Positions 22,640 through 34,116 of a stretch of DNA of 64,000 bases are shown here, one piece after another. Position numbers and translations under genes: made by a program. Position 1 is the first letter of the stretch. Each line of letters opens with the position of its first letter. Under the pieces are notes generated by a model, which was not told where the DNA came from, ran no database searches, and saw only the letters and a program-made list of their open reading frames with translations. Origin of the DNA: Phyllostachys edulis (taxonomy: Eukaryota; Streptophyta; Magnoliopsida; Poales; Poaceae); NCBI GenBank assembly GCA_036346405.1, contig CM070553.1:78060976-78124975 (forward strand). The letters are read 5' to 3'.

Positions 22640-24030
22640 GAGAATGCCCGACATCCAAGAATGACTTCTTGACGCCTCCTTTGCGTAAAAGAAGGGTTGA
22701 TATCATCGGTGGTCGTACTCGACGATACCCGAGAATGAGTTGACCCGACACATAATAGGTCTCGGTCCTCTGAGGAATACTCCTCGTAGTTTATCTCTTG
22801 CTGCTGATTTCCATGTCGGAGTGGTGAACGATCACCTTCCGAGGAGCTTGTTGATCATCGGTCATTTGGAAGACATTTCTTGAGTAGGAGATCGACACGA
22901 CTTCTTTATTACCGATTTCTCGCGGTGATATGTTGGATTGATCGGTAGTCAGAAGAAGTCGTATGGGTGCGACTACTTGAATGATGTCGACGAGGAGCTT
23001 CGGCTTTTTCATTGTACTCAAAGCCTTTGTGCGATCTCTTCAAATAAGAGGTCGTAGTCTGGTGTTCGGGCTAGCTCTTGAGTTGGATTCTCGAGCAAAT
23101 CATTGATGTCTTTGGAGCTCTCGAGCTTCCTCGATTGATATTGAATCGCCCGAGCAAATTCTTCCGAGCTTCAATCTTCTTCCTTCAATTGCCTCAAGAT
23201 TTTCCATGTTAGACTCTTGAGATTGCCTCAATGAAGCCTTGAGAATGTCGAGGATTTCCTGGCGTTCATGAAGGCGTTAGTCGTGTCCGCTTGATGGTGG
23301 TGTCCAGCCATTGCCACGAGGGGCGAGTGTGTGACCTTGGGAAGGGTCTCCATCTCGGTCTCTAGAAGAGTGATCTTGATCGAGGAAGGACGAAGACCTC
23401 CGTTGATGATTCTCACTTGCGCCGAGGCCTCTCCGCTTGAGGAGTCGTCGAGAGACACCATCTGGCGACTTGGAGTAATCCCCTCCAAGTAGGGGAAGTC
23501 CGGGTTATAACCGTCTCCGTCGGCAGGTGTGACCTGCGGAGAGATGGTCGAATTTGTAGGAAAAGCATGCTTGATCCCGCTCTCTCTGGCGTTATCCAGA
23601 GAGAGAGAATCACCAGATGCTTGGGTGAAGTCCTGCATTGTGGCTTCTAGAGCTTGCCTCAACAAGTCGGACCGCCTTAGGGAACTTGGACACTTCGAGG
23701 AAAAACTCTCGTCGTGTCGTGAGTCCACTGGGTGTGGTCTGGTCGATTGACCCTTGCCCTTGAGATGGTAGATTCCTCTCTTGGACGTACTGTTGTGGGG
23801 GATAAGGATCCCTCCTCAACTCCACCGGCGACATTGTCTCCTGGATCTGTGGGAAGATCCCGGAGGCAAAGAATGCCATAGGATGAGTCATCACTCGGTT
23901 CAGAATCAATCCGGCATCCATGTCGACGTCTGCGTGTCTGCCAAGTCGAACCGGTTCTCCTCGTTCCATTCTCCCGCCATGAGTGCATGAGATTTGGAAA
24001 AGCAGAGAGAATGTTTGACAAGAAATTACC
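22640..24030 (-). pseudogene. Gag N-terminal extension/leader of Tat element
   Basis: Broken open frames on the minus strand (23228-23728, 23610-23969, 23677-24054) precede the capsid region. They are Ser/Arg/Asp-rich with no recognised domain; Tat elements commonly have a long variable N-terminal gag part here. The true start cannot be fixed. Confidence 0.45.
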
Positions 24031-24035
24031 GAAGA

Positions 24036-24053
24036 TCCCCACGGTTGGCGCCA
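24036..24053 (-). other. Primer-binding site of Tat element
   Basis: On the minus strand TGGCGCCAACCGTGGGGA follows the 5' LTR after a two-base spacer. The TGGCGCC start is the tRNA-complementary PBS type used by Cinful/RIRE2-like Tat elements. It fixes element orientation as minus. Confidence 0.85.
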
Positions 24054-24055
24054 AC

Positions 24056-24785
24056 CGCCGGTGTTTTAGAACCGAACTTACGTAAAGATTGTTTGATTCG
24101 GGGTCTCCTAGAATAGAATCATGCGAGAGATTGACACGGAATTTTTATACTGAGTTCGGGCCTTCTCCGGAGAGAATAACAACCCTACTCTGTGTGTGTA
24201 TGGTATTGAGTGTATATTGAACAATCGGGGAAAAACTAAGACTATTACAGATAGTGCTTGTATTCTGATGGCTCGATCCCCCTCCTTTCTCTAGTTGCCG
24301 CCTTTTATAGTACGTGAAGGAGCGGCGATTACTCGAAAAGCGGCGCCTCATCACCTCCTCAGAATGAGGCGCATGTTGGTAGTAATTACCGTGTATTAAT
24401 TCCTCCACGTCGCTCAACATGACTATATACCGAGAGATAATGGGTATTACGTGCCATTATTACGTAGAATAACAACAGATGATGATTTGTTTGAATCCCT
24501 TAATCAATAAGACCCACTTGTCTGCGAGTTCATTTGATTATAAGGTGGTCGTGGTGACCTAGTCGTAGAGGAATCTCGACTATGAGGTAGTCGACAAGAC
24601 TTACGACTATGGGATAGTCGTAGCATAACTTACGACTATGGGGGTGGTCGAGAAGAACTTACGACCATCCATTTGGTTCTTCCTTCATAACATTAAGGGT
24701 ACACTCGGGGTTCACATGACGTCATATTTACCTATAATAAAAATTATAGATAAAAGGTAAAATGAGGATTATTATATCCTCGTCA
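24056..24785 (-). repeat. 5' LTR of Tat element
   Basis: Partner of 6479-7203. Its right end CCTCGTCA abuts TSD GGTGG (24786-24790). Carries the TATA-like box at 24301-24310 and the hairpin cluster at 24545-24670. Confidence 0.95.
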
Positions 24786-24790
24786 GGTGG

Positions 24791-25149
24791 TGACAAGGTT
24801 AGTTGGTCCGTTTGTAATTTTCGTAGAATCTCAAGGGTATGAAATTTGTCAAACTCGCAATAGCATTTTTGTGATCGTCGTATGTTGTTGTAGTGCGTTA
24901 AATTTCTAAAGAATTTCATGAGGACGATACAGGTAGCAATGATTTGTAAGTACGAATGTAACTGATATGGCGATACGTCAGGAAATTCATACACAGTGGA
25001 GAACTTTGGAGAAATAACGCAACGATAACAACACGACAGTTGATCCGACAAGAGGTTATATGGCAAGCAGGCTAACGGACCAAGGACGGTACACGCATGC
25101 CTTTAGGGAATTAGAAATACATTGGACATATGGACGAAGAGGCTCGGAC
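24791..25149. other. Middle segment of outer MULE, no gene seen
   Basis: Resumes the MULE after the Tat insertion. No recognisable coding region; the short frames on either strand show no motif. Confidence 0.45.
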
Positions 25150-25432
25150 TACTACGTGGACCAAGGCCATTTGCCCTTCCTTGCGAGCTTGGCGTTGTAC
25201 TCCTCGTCGGCCGCCTTAGCCTCTACCACCATTTCCCTCTTTTTCTCGCGCTCCCTTTTGCGAGCCTCGCGCTCCCTGCGCCTGCACGCCTCAAGATGGG
25301 CATGCGTCTCCCGCTAGATACGCTCGTTGTGTTCTTCGGTGCGGCGCTCCTCCTCCCTCCTCTCGCGGTCCCTGTTGGCATCCCACTCCTCGTAGTCGAG
25401 AGTCCATTGGTCGTGTGGGTGGATCTCTAAGT
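25150..25432 (-). pseudogene. Charged coiled-coil-like coding remnant, unrecognised
   Basis: The minus strand reads DQWTLDYEEWDANRDRE followed by Arg/Glu-rich runs (REEERRTEEHNERI, then an in-frame stop, then RREREARKREREKKREM) ending KLARKGKWPWST. Strong codon-like periodicity in a GC-rich block suggests an old coding sequence with a long charged helix. I do not recognise the family. It may be MULE cargo, a second MULE ORF or part of the retroelement debris to its right. Confidence 0.4.
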
Positions 25433-26158
25433 CGATCCTAATGGGGTAATTGTCCCGATCTTTTGATGAGGATGATACAGTTGATTTGGTGGAAGCTAAC
25501 TCTCACGATCCAGGCTACAACCATGCGATGACCGTTGCACCCGCAATCGCTGAACCAACTTCACGTTCGTTATCGACCTGACCACGAAGGTCTTTTCCTG
25601 CATGCAATCAAGAATCAAGTAGGAAAAATAGATGAAGCAACGAACTTGCTGAATAGGAATTGAGAAACAACGATAGATGTATTGAATAATTTGGGGTTCC
25701 GAAGACAAGGTCTGGTTGTACTAGCCGCACAAGCAAACGATGTATAAAGTAGCAAAGCTAAACTTTAATCAACAAAACCCAGCAAACCCTAAGGGTGGTG
25801 GATACTATATAAAGGGGAAGGGCGGGTTGGCGGCCACCTCACGCACAACCTAATGTCGATTCTATCTCTTAACCCCCGTATCACACAAAGATTCTTTCCT
25901 AATACAGTTATGGAAAGATTACATCCGATTTATCTAAAAGATATATACTATAACGGACTGGTCAAAGACCTGGTTGCAGGACTAGTCCTGGGGAGGTCTT
26001 GAGGAGGCCCGAGGAGGTCCTGGCGAGAAGGTCCTGGAGCGCGGCACGGACCTGCCACGTGTCGCGAACCGGGAGGTCCTAGAGGAGGTCCTGGAGGGAG
26101 GTCCTGGTGGAGGTCCTGAGGAGATCCTAGGGAGGTCCTCGAGAGACCTCCTGGGAGG
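25433..26158. repeat. LTR-like debris with GGAGGTCCT repeats
   Basis: Contains a TATA-like CTATATAAAGGGG at about 25809 and, at 25975-26165, about a dozen GGAGGTCCT/GACCTCC motifs like those of the giant LTRs. It lies directly downstream (minus strand) of a polyprotein tail, as a 3' LTR would. Boundaries are not visible. Confidence 0.4.
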
Positions 26159-26700
26159 TCATGGACCCTCATCTCCCGTTAGCTGGCCTCCCGATCCTTG
26201 ATTCCTAAGTAAAATAATATCACTTGCTTTAGGCAGCATCGTAGGGTTCATAGAATATGGATGCACTTCGAGAAATGAAGTTACTTGATAATTTAGTTGG
26301 CGAGCACGTGCTCTAATAATTGGTCCTTGCACATCAGAAGCAGTAGGGGTGGTTGTATCAGTGGAAGGGATGTCCTCATCAGATCCACTTGCGGTAGCCA
26401 CATAGCGGTTCCGAGGACTATGGCTAGACGAGAAAGATTGTTAGTGCGTACTTTGAAAGAGAAATAGTAGAGAAACATACTGTAACCTGTCCTTAGTGGC
26501 TGCCGATAGCGGCTTATATCCCAACGGCGGTCGGGATAGTCGCAGGAGTAATTCTCCTGTAAGTGCTTCTCCATCTGAGCGAGATTGTGTTGAAGTTTGG
26601 ATGCAGGAGAACCCCGCGTGGAAGGAACAATACTTATATGCCAAGTCGGCGCTGCGTACGTGGCTGAATTGTAATTCGGTTGAAGGAAATTTGCGTTTGT
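26159..26700 (-). pseudogene. Ty3 polyprotein tail fragment
   Basis: The minus strand shows DVQGPIIRARARQLNYQVTS followed by MLPKASDIILLRNQG and a stop, matching the C-terminal end of a class of grass Ty3 polyproteins. Upstream frames (26293-26734) are broken. It is a short remnant of an older retroelement within the MULE middle segment. The assignment is from memory of the motif. Confidence 0.5.
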
Positions 26701-27363
26701 GAGGCAACGGCTCTGTCGGGACCCAAAAATGCAATTCTAGACCCTCTGTGTATGATGCACTAGTCTAGGATCACGCTAGTGCACACAGTTTCAACATAGA
26801 TGAATATCGATCCACACAAGGCTAATAATAGCATAAACAAGTAATTTGATTAACAAATAAGGGTTTTGACCTTATGGTCGAGTTTACATTGATTAAGCCA
26901 CGCAAGGCTAACAGAGAATTAAAATAGCGGCGGAAATGAAACGGCGGCATCCCATCAATTCACCACAGTAAAGCGACTAGGATCAAGATCCTACGATCAA
27001 GCACCTTCAACGAACTCCTCCTCGAAAGCAGGCGATGACTCCTCCTCTTCTGTTGATTTGATTTAGCAAGCATGAGTACACAACCGTACTCGCAAGTCAT
27101 ACCACAGAAATGCAATTATACATGATGGCTTATTCCAAAGGAATGGTTTCTGTGGTTCTTTTGCAGAAATACAACATTTGCAGTTTGAATACAAATAATA
27201 GATTGAAAGTATAAGGTAAAACAAATAAACAGTAATAATTTAACAGTTTGATTTCACAAAGACACATAGCCTAAACAAGTTGTTCACATAGCTATATGAC
27301 ATAAATCACATAGCTCCCTTCCCAATTATTTTATAAAAATCTACCCCTCGTGTGAAATTCCCG

Positions 27364-27440
27364 AGCATGTCCATGACTGAGGACGCGGCTATTCGAATAG
27401 ATTGATTTAACACTCTGCAGAGGTTGTACACTTTACCCAC
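27364..27440 (-). repeat. Conserved LTR module (left LTR copy)
   Basis: Plus-strand reading GAGCATGTCCATGACTGAGG, GGCTATTCGAATAGATT, ACACTCTGCAGAGG, ACACTTTACCCAC. It is the minus-strand version of the module at 58681-58751. Confidence 0.75.
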
Positions 27441-27956
27441 AAGATACAACTAGTGTTGCAAGCACTAGTCATAACAAAACGTTTTAGAAACTTCATCTCA
27501 AGCATTGATACTCCCAAGAAGCATTTAACCGTCGCATTTAGCCATACACAAATGATAGGTACGACACACACCATTGGATAGGGACACGATGAACCGCCCC
27601 ATGATGTAACTACTTGGTAGCACACCTCCACCCAATCAACACAGTCTAACCTACAATCTGAGTAGCAATGTCAAGACTCCATAACTTACTAAGTTAGGCC
27701 TGTCCTATACCAGGCATGTGGTCATACAGTAAGGCTCAGTTCAATGGCGCACAAAGTTAAGTTCTTAATTGACCAAGGCAAGACTTCTAATTTACTACAA
27801 ATTCCTATGCACAGAGATTTTTAAGCCCATGCACAAAGATCCACCATAACAATACACAGTCCACTTGCCTCCGTCTAAATCCTTTTCCACCCTGTTGGTT
27901 AAGTGCAACATATGCCATCAACGAGTAATAGCACATAGTACACACAGATTTATCAC

Positions 27957-29114
27957 GGGGAAATTGGCTACAGGGCACTGCACATTCGCCTCCTTTGTCA
28001 ATGGACATCCAAAAATCGTGCTGCAGCCAGAAGACATCGCAAAAACGTGTAATTTTGCCGTAGGACATTGAGGGCACTATTTTATCATTTTCCGACTGAA
28101 GTGGAGAGAGAAATACGGTGAAAAGTCCATTTTACCCTCATCTTCTTCCTTTTGCAAACCGACTACAGTGCTTCTTCCCCAATCTCCCGTTTCTTTCTTT
28201 GGGAGGCAGGAGGCCACCGAGGGGCGCCGGCGCCGAGCCGCTACCAAAGGCGGTCTTGGCCAGAGGCGGGAGGACCCCGCTACGGAAGAGTTTGGCCGAG
28301 ACGCTAGAAGCAGCCATCGATTTCGCCCTCGCTCGTCTTCGAACGCCAACCCACGCAACTCGAGGCTTGCCCGCGCCTCGACTCGACTTCCACGACACTG
28401 CGGCCCTCTGGTGCAAGCGGGCGAGGGGACGCGCTGGCGTCTCGGCTGCAGACGCTGCGTGGGCGGACAACGGCGCAGACGAGTCTTGTGGGGTCTCGTG
28501 GAAGCAGATGGTCGCAGCGATCGGTGTGGTAGCGCCAAGAACCGTGCATCCTGGTTCTGGGGCTGATCAAGAACGCCGTCGCCGATCATGAGGAGAACGA
28601 CGCAGCTTGATCGCGAGGCCGCGGCAGAGGTGGTGAGGTGCGCGAGGAGAACGCCGATCTGAGGAAGCGGCGGTGGCGCCGAACACGACAAGGCGATCTT
28701 GAAGTCGCGGCGTCTTTGGTGCGACTTCCAGACGCCGACTGAGGAGATGGTGGTGCTGAAGTGCGGCGTGTTTTGACTGCTCGCGTGATTTTTTTTGGCT
28801 CATTAGTCAGTCACATGTGGGACCAAAATCATTAGATTGCAATTAGTGAGATTAATTTGTATGACGTGTGGGTCCAAAGTCCGATACAGTAGATGGTTGA
28901 ACCGGACCGAGCTGAGCCAGTCACTGTGCATTAAGGGTATTGAGGACATTTTACAAAGTTTCTCTCTCCAAATCACTCGGATATATTATTTTAATGGGAT
29001 CAGTGTCTTACAGCAAAATTACACGTTTTTGCGATGTCTTCTGACTGTAGCACGATTTTTGGATGTCCATTGGCAAAGGAGGCGAATGTGCAGTGCCCTA
29101 TAGCCAATTTCCCC
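27957..29114. mobile_element. Pack-MULE-like element with GC-rich cargo
   Basis: Long TIRs (about 113 bp, left 27957-28069, right 29002-29114) start GGGGAAATTGGCTA and share CATTCGCCTCCTTTG and GACATCGCAAAAACGTGTAA. The TSD GATTTATCAC (10 bp by maximal match; 8-9 bp if end bases belong to the TIR) is at 27947-27956 and 29115-29124. The interior 28140-28780 is sharply more GC-rich than its surroundings, with open frames on both strands, as expected for a captured gene fragment. I do not recognise the donor gene. No transposase. Confidence 0.8.
28140..28780. pseudogene. Captured GC-rich genic fragment (donor unknown)
   Basis: Frames of 157 (28118-28591, +) and 204 codons (28077-28691, -) overlap, so neither is secure. 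High GC with Ala/Arg-rich translations is typical of a grass first exon. The plus frame LAETLEAAIDFALARLRTP and the minus frame ASRSSCVVLLMIGDGVLDQ have no family match I can name. Bounded by MULE TIRs. Confidence 0.45.
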
Positions 29115-30191
29115 GATTTATCACTGTGACGAACCACCCTGTGATATCTGACAAAGGTCCGGAGGACCCTTTTTTTGGTACTTCAGGGAGGTCTACCAGA
29201 CCTCCCAGAGGTCTCAAGACCTCCTGGAGGTCGTGGCCAACCACCGGCCGAGGTCCACGGACCTCCCAGAGGTCTTCAGACCTCCCGAGGTCTTGGCCAA
29301 CCACCGCTTAGTAGCACCTCTTAGTATATCACAGAGAGGTCCGACAGACCTCCTGTGCTAAGTCCCGTGGGACCTCCTGGAGGTTACGCCTCAGGCACCG
29401 AGCTAGTCCCGAGAAGCAGTTGGCTAGCTCGCACAGATCCAAAGACAAGTGTAATCAAATCCATACACAAGCTAAGAGGAGCAAGAGACAAAACAATAAA
29501 TATAAATATATTAAGGACCAAACCGCCAAGCTTCTTACAGGAGATGCCTCAAGGGCTACAAGAATAACAAGAACAAATGAAAGCAAAGCTTCAACGATAG
29601 GTCCAACCGACATTACATCGCTATCGAGTGGAGGGCGTCCCCTAGGTCACAAGGTCTCCAAAGACCTCTTCTTCATCGAGCTTTGAGCTCCTGGAACCTC
29701 CTGCAACTTCCGATATGAGCAGAGGGCAAAAGCCATGAGTACATTGAATGTACTCAACAAGTCGTGAGGAATGTATGCATTAGATAATTATGCAAGGCTT
29801 GCCAAAAGAGAGTCAGAAGGTTAGTTGCATAAAAGCGGTGTTTGACAATAAGTAATAAGTAGATTGAAAAGCTCAAGTTAAAACATTAGTACATAAATAC
29901 ATTTGATTTCAAAAGGCCGTGAGCACCCACTCACACCCAAAGACACCCCGAGCACCCACTCCAAGACTACCCAAACCAGCAGTGGGAGGTCCGGTCATAC
30001 CCATGACCAGACCTCTCCCACGACCACCCCGAGCACCCACTCCAGAGTTCCCCAACCAGCCCTGGACCAACTAGTGAGCCACCATGACCCCTCTGGAGCC
30101 GGCCAAGGTCTCTTCAAGGCAAAGCCATGACCTCTCACCCAAGTGTCCAGGAGCACAAGTTCACAAAGCTACCCCTTGCACCATTTCATCG

Positions 30192-30263
30192 AGCATGTCC
30201 ATAACCAAGGACTTGGCTATTGAATAGATTTTACACTCTGCAGAGGTGTACAACTTTACCCAC
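30192..30263 (-). repeat. Conserved LTR module (gag-only element, 3' LTR)
   Basis: GAGCATGTCCATAACCAAGG, GGCTATTGAATAGATTTTAC, ACTCTGCAGAGGTGTACAAC, TTTACCCAC. Partner copy at 38601-38670. Confidence 0.8.
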
Positions 30264-31333
30264 AATCCACGATCTCTCCAATAGATCGGGTTCCGGTCAC
30301 CCTTGCTCACTTAGAAGGTGAGCGATCTGAGAGCGACAAGGCTTTACAAAGCTTTGAATTGACTCAGAGCTGCCCGCTAAGGTTTCGCTAATCCCCTTTG
30401 GTCTAGAAGTCCGCAGGTTATGGGGTGCCCTCTTGCGCCAACGAATCACACGCCAACCCAAAGAGCCCCAAGCCAATCCATTGCTAATTATTCACCCTGC
30501 ACCATTCCCATAAAATGATCTTGTGGTTGCACCGATTGGCCTGATCAATGAACACAAAGTAAAGTCCTTATTTGTGCTCGGGCAAGACATCCACAACCCC
30601 AAAATGAAGCATCCACTACTCACTCCCGACCTTCTTGCCCGAGCAAAACAATTTGTAATTAACCACGCTTAAAGACCACCCAATCGCACAACAATTATTA
30701 ATGTGATCTCGCACCACAATCAACACAACTTAGGCATCCCGCCATAGTTGCTTAACAATGGCACCAACCACGGGTTCCATATTTCAATTAGTCAAGATTA
30801 TTAATTGATGAGGCATGATTCACAGACCCACGGTTTCTAAAGCAAGGCTAAGCATACTACATACGGTCCCAAAGTTGGCAATAACAAGGAATACCAACCA
30901 AAATATCCATCCTAAGGTGTCCAAAGAGTTCATGTCAACATGTTCAGTTCAAGTATATCAAGGAGGCATAATGTCAAGTAGGAGGATAGCTACTGCCCAA
31001 AACATGCTTTACAAAGATAGCCATGCAAGTTTAATGAATCAAAATAGCTTTGCAAAGTGGGATCAAGATGATCAAGGGCCACGACTTGCCATTGTTGGAG
31101 AAAGAAAAGCTTCGGCTGGAGGAGCTTGATTCACGAGTTTCTCAACGATCACCCGAGATCTACACGTTCGCAAAAGAAACCAAATAAGCAAATAATTTCC
31201 AAGAAAACCAAAAGAACTTACTCAAAACCAAGAGAGAAGAGGAGATCCACAGGGAGGAGGAGGAGATCCACCAGGTCAGGAAGAAACCGAGGAGTTGAAA
31301 TGAGGAGCAGGGAGGCAGCGGTGCCCTCTGGTG

Positions 31334-31348
31334 CTCTATTTAAAGAGC
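31334..31348 (-). promoter_or_regulatory. TATA-like box in 3' LTR
   Basis: GCTCTTTAAATAGAGC on the minus strand, itself a palindrome, upstream of a G/A-rich (plus-strand) leader. The other LTR has it at 39743-39757. Confidence 0.5.
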
Positions 31349-31639
31349 AAGGGGAACAGAGCACCAACCCAAAGAAGTGACCAGGTTCAAGGTTTTAGGA
31401 TAAGGGCACACTGCCACAAGGTACGAAAAGAAAAATAAAGAAAGCAAGGGATGTGACACAAAGTAGAAAAAGAGTACAAAGGTAGGTGGCAGCATTTAAT
31501 GTGACTCGACCCACATTAAATGCACTAAGACTGCCAAAAGGGCCAGTCAAAAAGGTGCGCAGACCAGTCAAAGGACATGGTCCACGGTCCAAATAGGAGG
31601 TCCAAGGAGGAGGTCCAAGAAGGAGGTCCTGCGAGGAGG

Positions 31640-32270
31640 TCCTAGGACCAAAAGGGAGGTCTGAACCTAAAGGAGGTCCAAACACAACAAGGAGGTCTGA
31701 ACTTGAGGAGGTCCAAACACAACAGGGAGGTCTGAACCTAAAGGAGGTCCAAACACAACAAGGAGGTCTGAACCTGAGGAGGTCTAAGCACAACAGGGAG
31801 GTTTGAACCTAAAGGAGGTCCAAACACAACAAGGAGGTCAGAACCTGAGGAGGTCCAAACACAACAGGGAGGTCTGAACCTAAAGGAGGTCCAAACACAA
31901 CAGGAGGTCTCAACCCGAGGAGGTCCAAACACAACAGGAGGTCTCGAACCCGAGGAGGTCCAAACACAACAGGAGGTCTCAACCTAAAGGAGGTCCAAAC
32001 ACAACAAGGAGGTCTCGAACACGAGGAGGTCCAAACACAACAGGAGGTCTCGAACCTAAAGGAGGTCCAAACACAACAGGAGGTCTCAACCCGAGGAGGT
32101 CCAAACACAATAAGGAGGTCTCAACCTGAGGAGGTCCAAACACAACAGGAGGTCTAAACCTAAAGGAGGTCCAAACACAACAGGAGGTCTCGAACTCGAG
32201 GAGGTCCAAACACAACAGGAGGTCTCAACCACGAGGAGGTCCAAACACAACAGGAGGTCTAGACCACAAA
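31640..32270. repeat. ~34-bp tandem array (GGAGGTCCAAACACAACA)
   Basis: About eighteen imperfect units, each GGAGGTCCAAACACAACA plus GGAGGTCTGAACCTAA or variants. Translates as repeated VVFGPPL/CVWTS on the minus strand, which explains several long frames. Confidence 0.9.
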
Positions 32271-33044
32271 GGTCAAAACACAAAGAGGTCCTAAGGATAT
32301 GAGGTCCAAAAGACAAAAGATAGCCGGACTTCAAGGGAGATCCAACCCTCAAACAGATCTAGACCCCAAGGAGGTTTAAATCACGAGAGAACCAGACCTC
32401 AAAAGAGGTCCCAAGAGCAAGGGGTAAGGCGCCGAGGAGGCGCCGAGAGGGAGGTCTGACGGTCAAAATCTCCCAAAAGGAAAATCAAGCGGCCAAGATA
32501 TCAAAAGGAGAGGACCCGAATGGTCAAGATCGAAAAGCAAAGGGAGGTCCTGGCGCTCAAGATCTCAAAAGAAGAGCCTGAATGGCCAAGATCTCAAAAC
32601 GGGAGGACCTCAGCGGTCTAGATCAAAGGGTGCGGGGAGGTCTGACGGTCAAGGATATTCAAGATTAGGAGGTGGTCTTTACAAAAGACCAAAGAAGGAT
32701 CGAGGAGGTGGTCCTTGCAAAACAGCCGAGGAGGTCCAGGATCAAGGAAAACACGCAACCAAAGCGAGCCGCTCGATCGAAATCGGGCGGTCCAGAAGGA
32801 AAGGAACGTTTGGACCATCCAAACGTCACTGCATGATTGAGCCGTCGATCCAGATCGGATGGCGCGAACGAGAAGCCGTTCGGACCGAGCGAACAGAACC
32901 GGCAAGGCTAGGCCGTCTCGATTTAGATCGACGGCCCTTAGGTGAAAAGGTAAAGCCTTAAGCGTCTGACCACAAGAGTCAAAGAGGGTCCAAGCGCTAA
33001 GGAGGTGTTGGGCTGAGGAGGTCTGGACCTTTGGATCCAACGAA

Positions 33045-33835
33045 GGGAGGACACGGGCGGCTAAGATCTCGAGAGGAGGTCCTAGCGGCGAGATCTCAAC
33101 AAGGGGAGGTCTGGCGGCTAAGATCTCGAGAGAGGAGGTCCTAACGGCGGATCTCAGCAAGGGGGAGGTCTGAGCGGCTAAGATCTCCAGAGAGGAGGTC
33201 CTAACGGCCAGATCTCAGCAAGGGGGAGGTCTGAGCGGCTAAGATCTCCAGAGAGGAGGTCCTAACGGCCAGATCTCAGCAAGGGGGAGGTCTGAGCGGC
33301 TAAGATCTCCAGAGAGGAGGTCCTAACGGCCAGATCTCAACAAGGGGAGGTCTGAGCGGCTAAGATCTCCAGAGAGGAGGTCCTAACGGCCAGATCTCAA
33401 CAAGGGGAGGTCTGAGCGGCTAAGATCTCCAGAGAGGAGGTCCTAACGGCGAGATCTCAACAAGGGGAGGTTTGTGCGGCTAAGATCTCCAGAGAGGAGG
33501 TCCTAACGACCAGATCTCAACAAGGGGAGGTCTCAGGCGGCTAAGATCTCCAGAGAGGAGGTCCTAATGGCGAGATCTCAACAAGGGGAGGTCTCGGCGG
33601 CTAAGATCTCCAGAGAGGAGGTCCTAACGGCGAGATCTCAACAAGGGGAGGTCTGAGCGGCTAAGATCTCCAGAGAGGAGGTCCTAATGGCCGATCTCAA
33701 CAAGGGGATGTCTGTGCGGCTAAGATCTCCAGAGAGGAGGTCCTAATGGCCGAGATCTCAACAAGGGGAGGTCTGAGCGCTAAGATCTCCAGAGAGGAGG
33801 TCGAACGGCGAGATCTCAACAAGGGGAGGTCAGGC
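33045..33835. repeat. 60-bp minisatellite in 3' LTR (~13 units)
   Basis: The unit runs GGCTAAGATCTCCAGAGAGG, AGGTCCTAACGGCCAGATCT, CAACAAGGGGAGGTCTGAGC. Units differ by a few bases and small indels. The same array is at 41490-42225 (~12 units), 51520-52810 (~21, opposite strand) and 56310-56690 (~6, opposite strand). Confidence 0.93.
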
Positions 33836-34100
33836 GAAGGAAGGACCCAAGAGAGGATGTCTCCAAAAGGGAGGAGAGACTATCTGGAGGACAAACAAGG
33901 CCATGAGAAAAAAGAGGCTAAAAGCCAAAGAACAGCAATAACTCCAGCTCAACCAGAAAGGGATTAATTTGAAGTTTGGTTAGTTCAAGTTAAACCTCCA
34001 AATTTCTGAAATCTTCAAGTTAAGCTTTGAACTCTCAACAAAAGCGAATGGTTATTATTTTTACAAGCTTTTCAAAATTCTGGAAAAACGGGACGTTACA

Positions 34101-34116
34101 AACCTACTCCCCTTAA
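34101..34116 (-). other. Polypurine tract of gag-only element
   Basis: AAGGGGAGTAGGTT on the minus strand abuts the 3' LTR start TGTAACG. Confidence 0.75.

Larger units (their letters stand above)
6479..24785 (-). mobile_element. Tat-lineage Ty3/gypsy retrotransposon (degenerate)
   Basis: Complete LTR-to-LTR insertion into the MULE, with TSD GGTGG at 6474-6478 and 24786-24790. Coding order on the minus strand is gag, PR, RT, RNase H, second RNase H, integrase. The dual RNase H, the TGGCGCC-type PBS and a downstream antisense ORF mark the Tat lineage (RIRE2/Cinful-like). It is 18.3 kb long, of which 5.05 kb is a nested solo LTR (9755-14806). Frameshifts break every domain, though some may be sequencing errors. 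It is probably unable to move on its own as written here. Confidence 0.9.
29125..34100 (-). repeat. 3' LTR of gag-only element
   Basis: Starts TGTGACGAACCACCCTGTG and ends AACGGGACGTTACA on the plus strand. Contains GACCTCC/GGAGGTC palindromes (29185-29310), the conserved module (30192-30263), a TATA-like box (31334-31348), a ~34-bp array (31640-32270) and a 60-bp array (33045-33835). Open frames inside it follow the repeats. Confidence 0.95.

Noticed and set aside
28077..28691. 204-codon minus-strand ORF in the Pack-MULE as a functional gene
   Set aside because: An equally long plus-strand frame overlaps it and the region is GC-rich; open frames on both strands are expected. Kept only as captured fragment.
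31395..32352. Overlapping long minus-strand ORFs rich in VVFGPPLG and CVWTS repeats
   Set aside because: They are translations of the ~34-bp LTR array in successive frames; the same occurs at 40067-40785. No independent coding evidence.
33045..33835. Regular direct repeats resembling a CRISPR array
   Set aside because: There are no unique spacers: the whole 60-bp unit repeats. It lies within an LTR of a plant retrotransposon.
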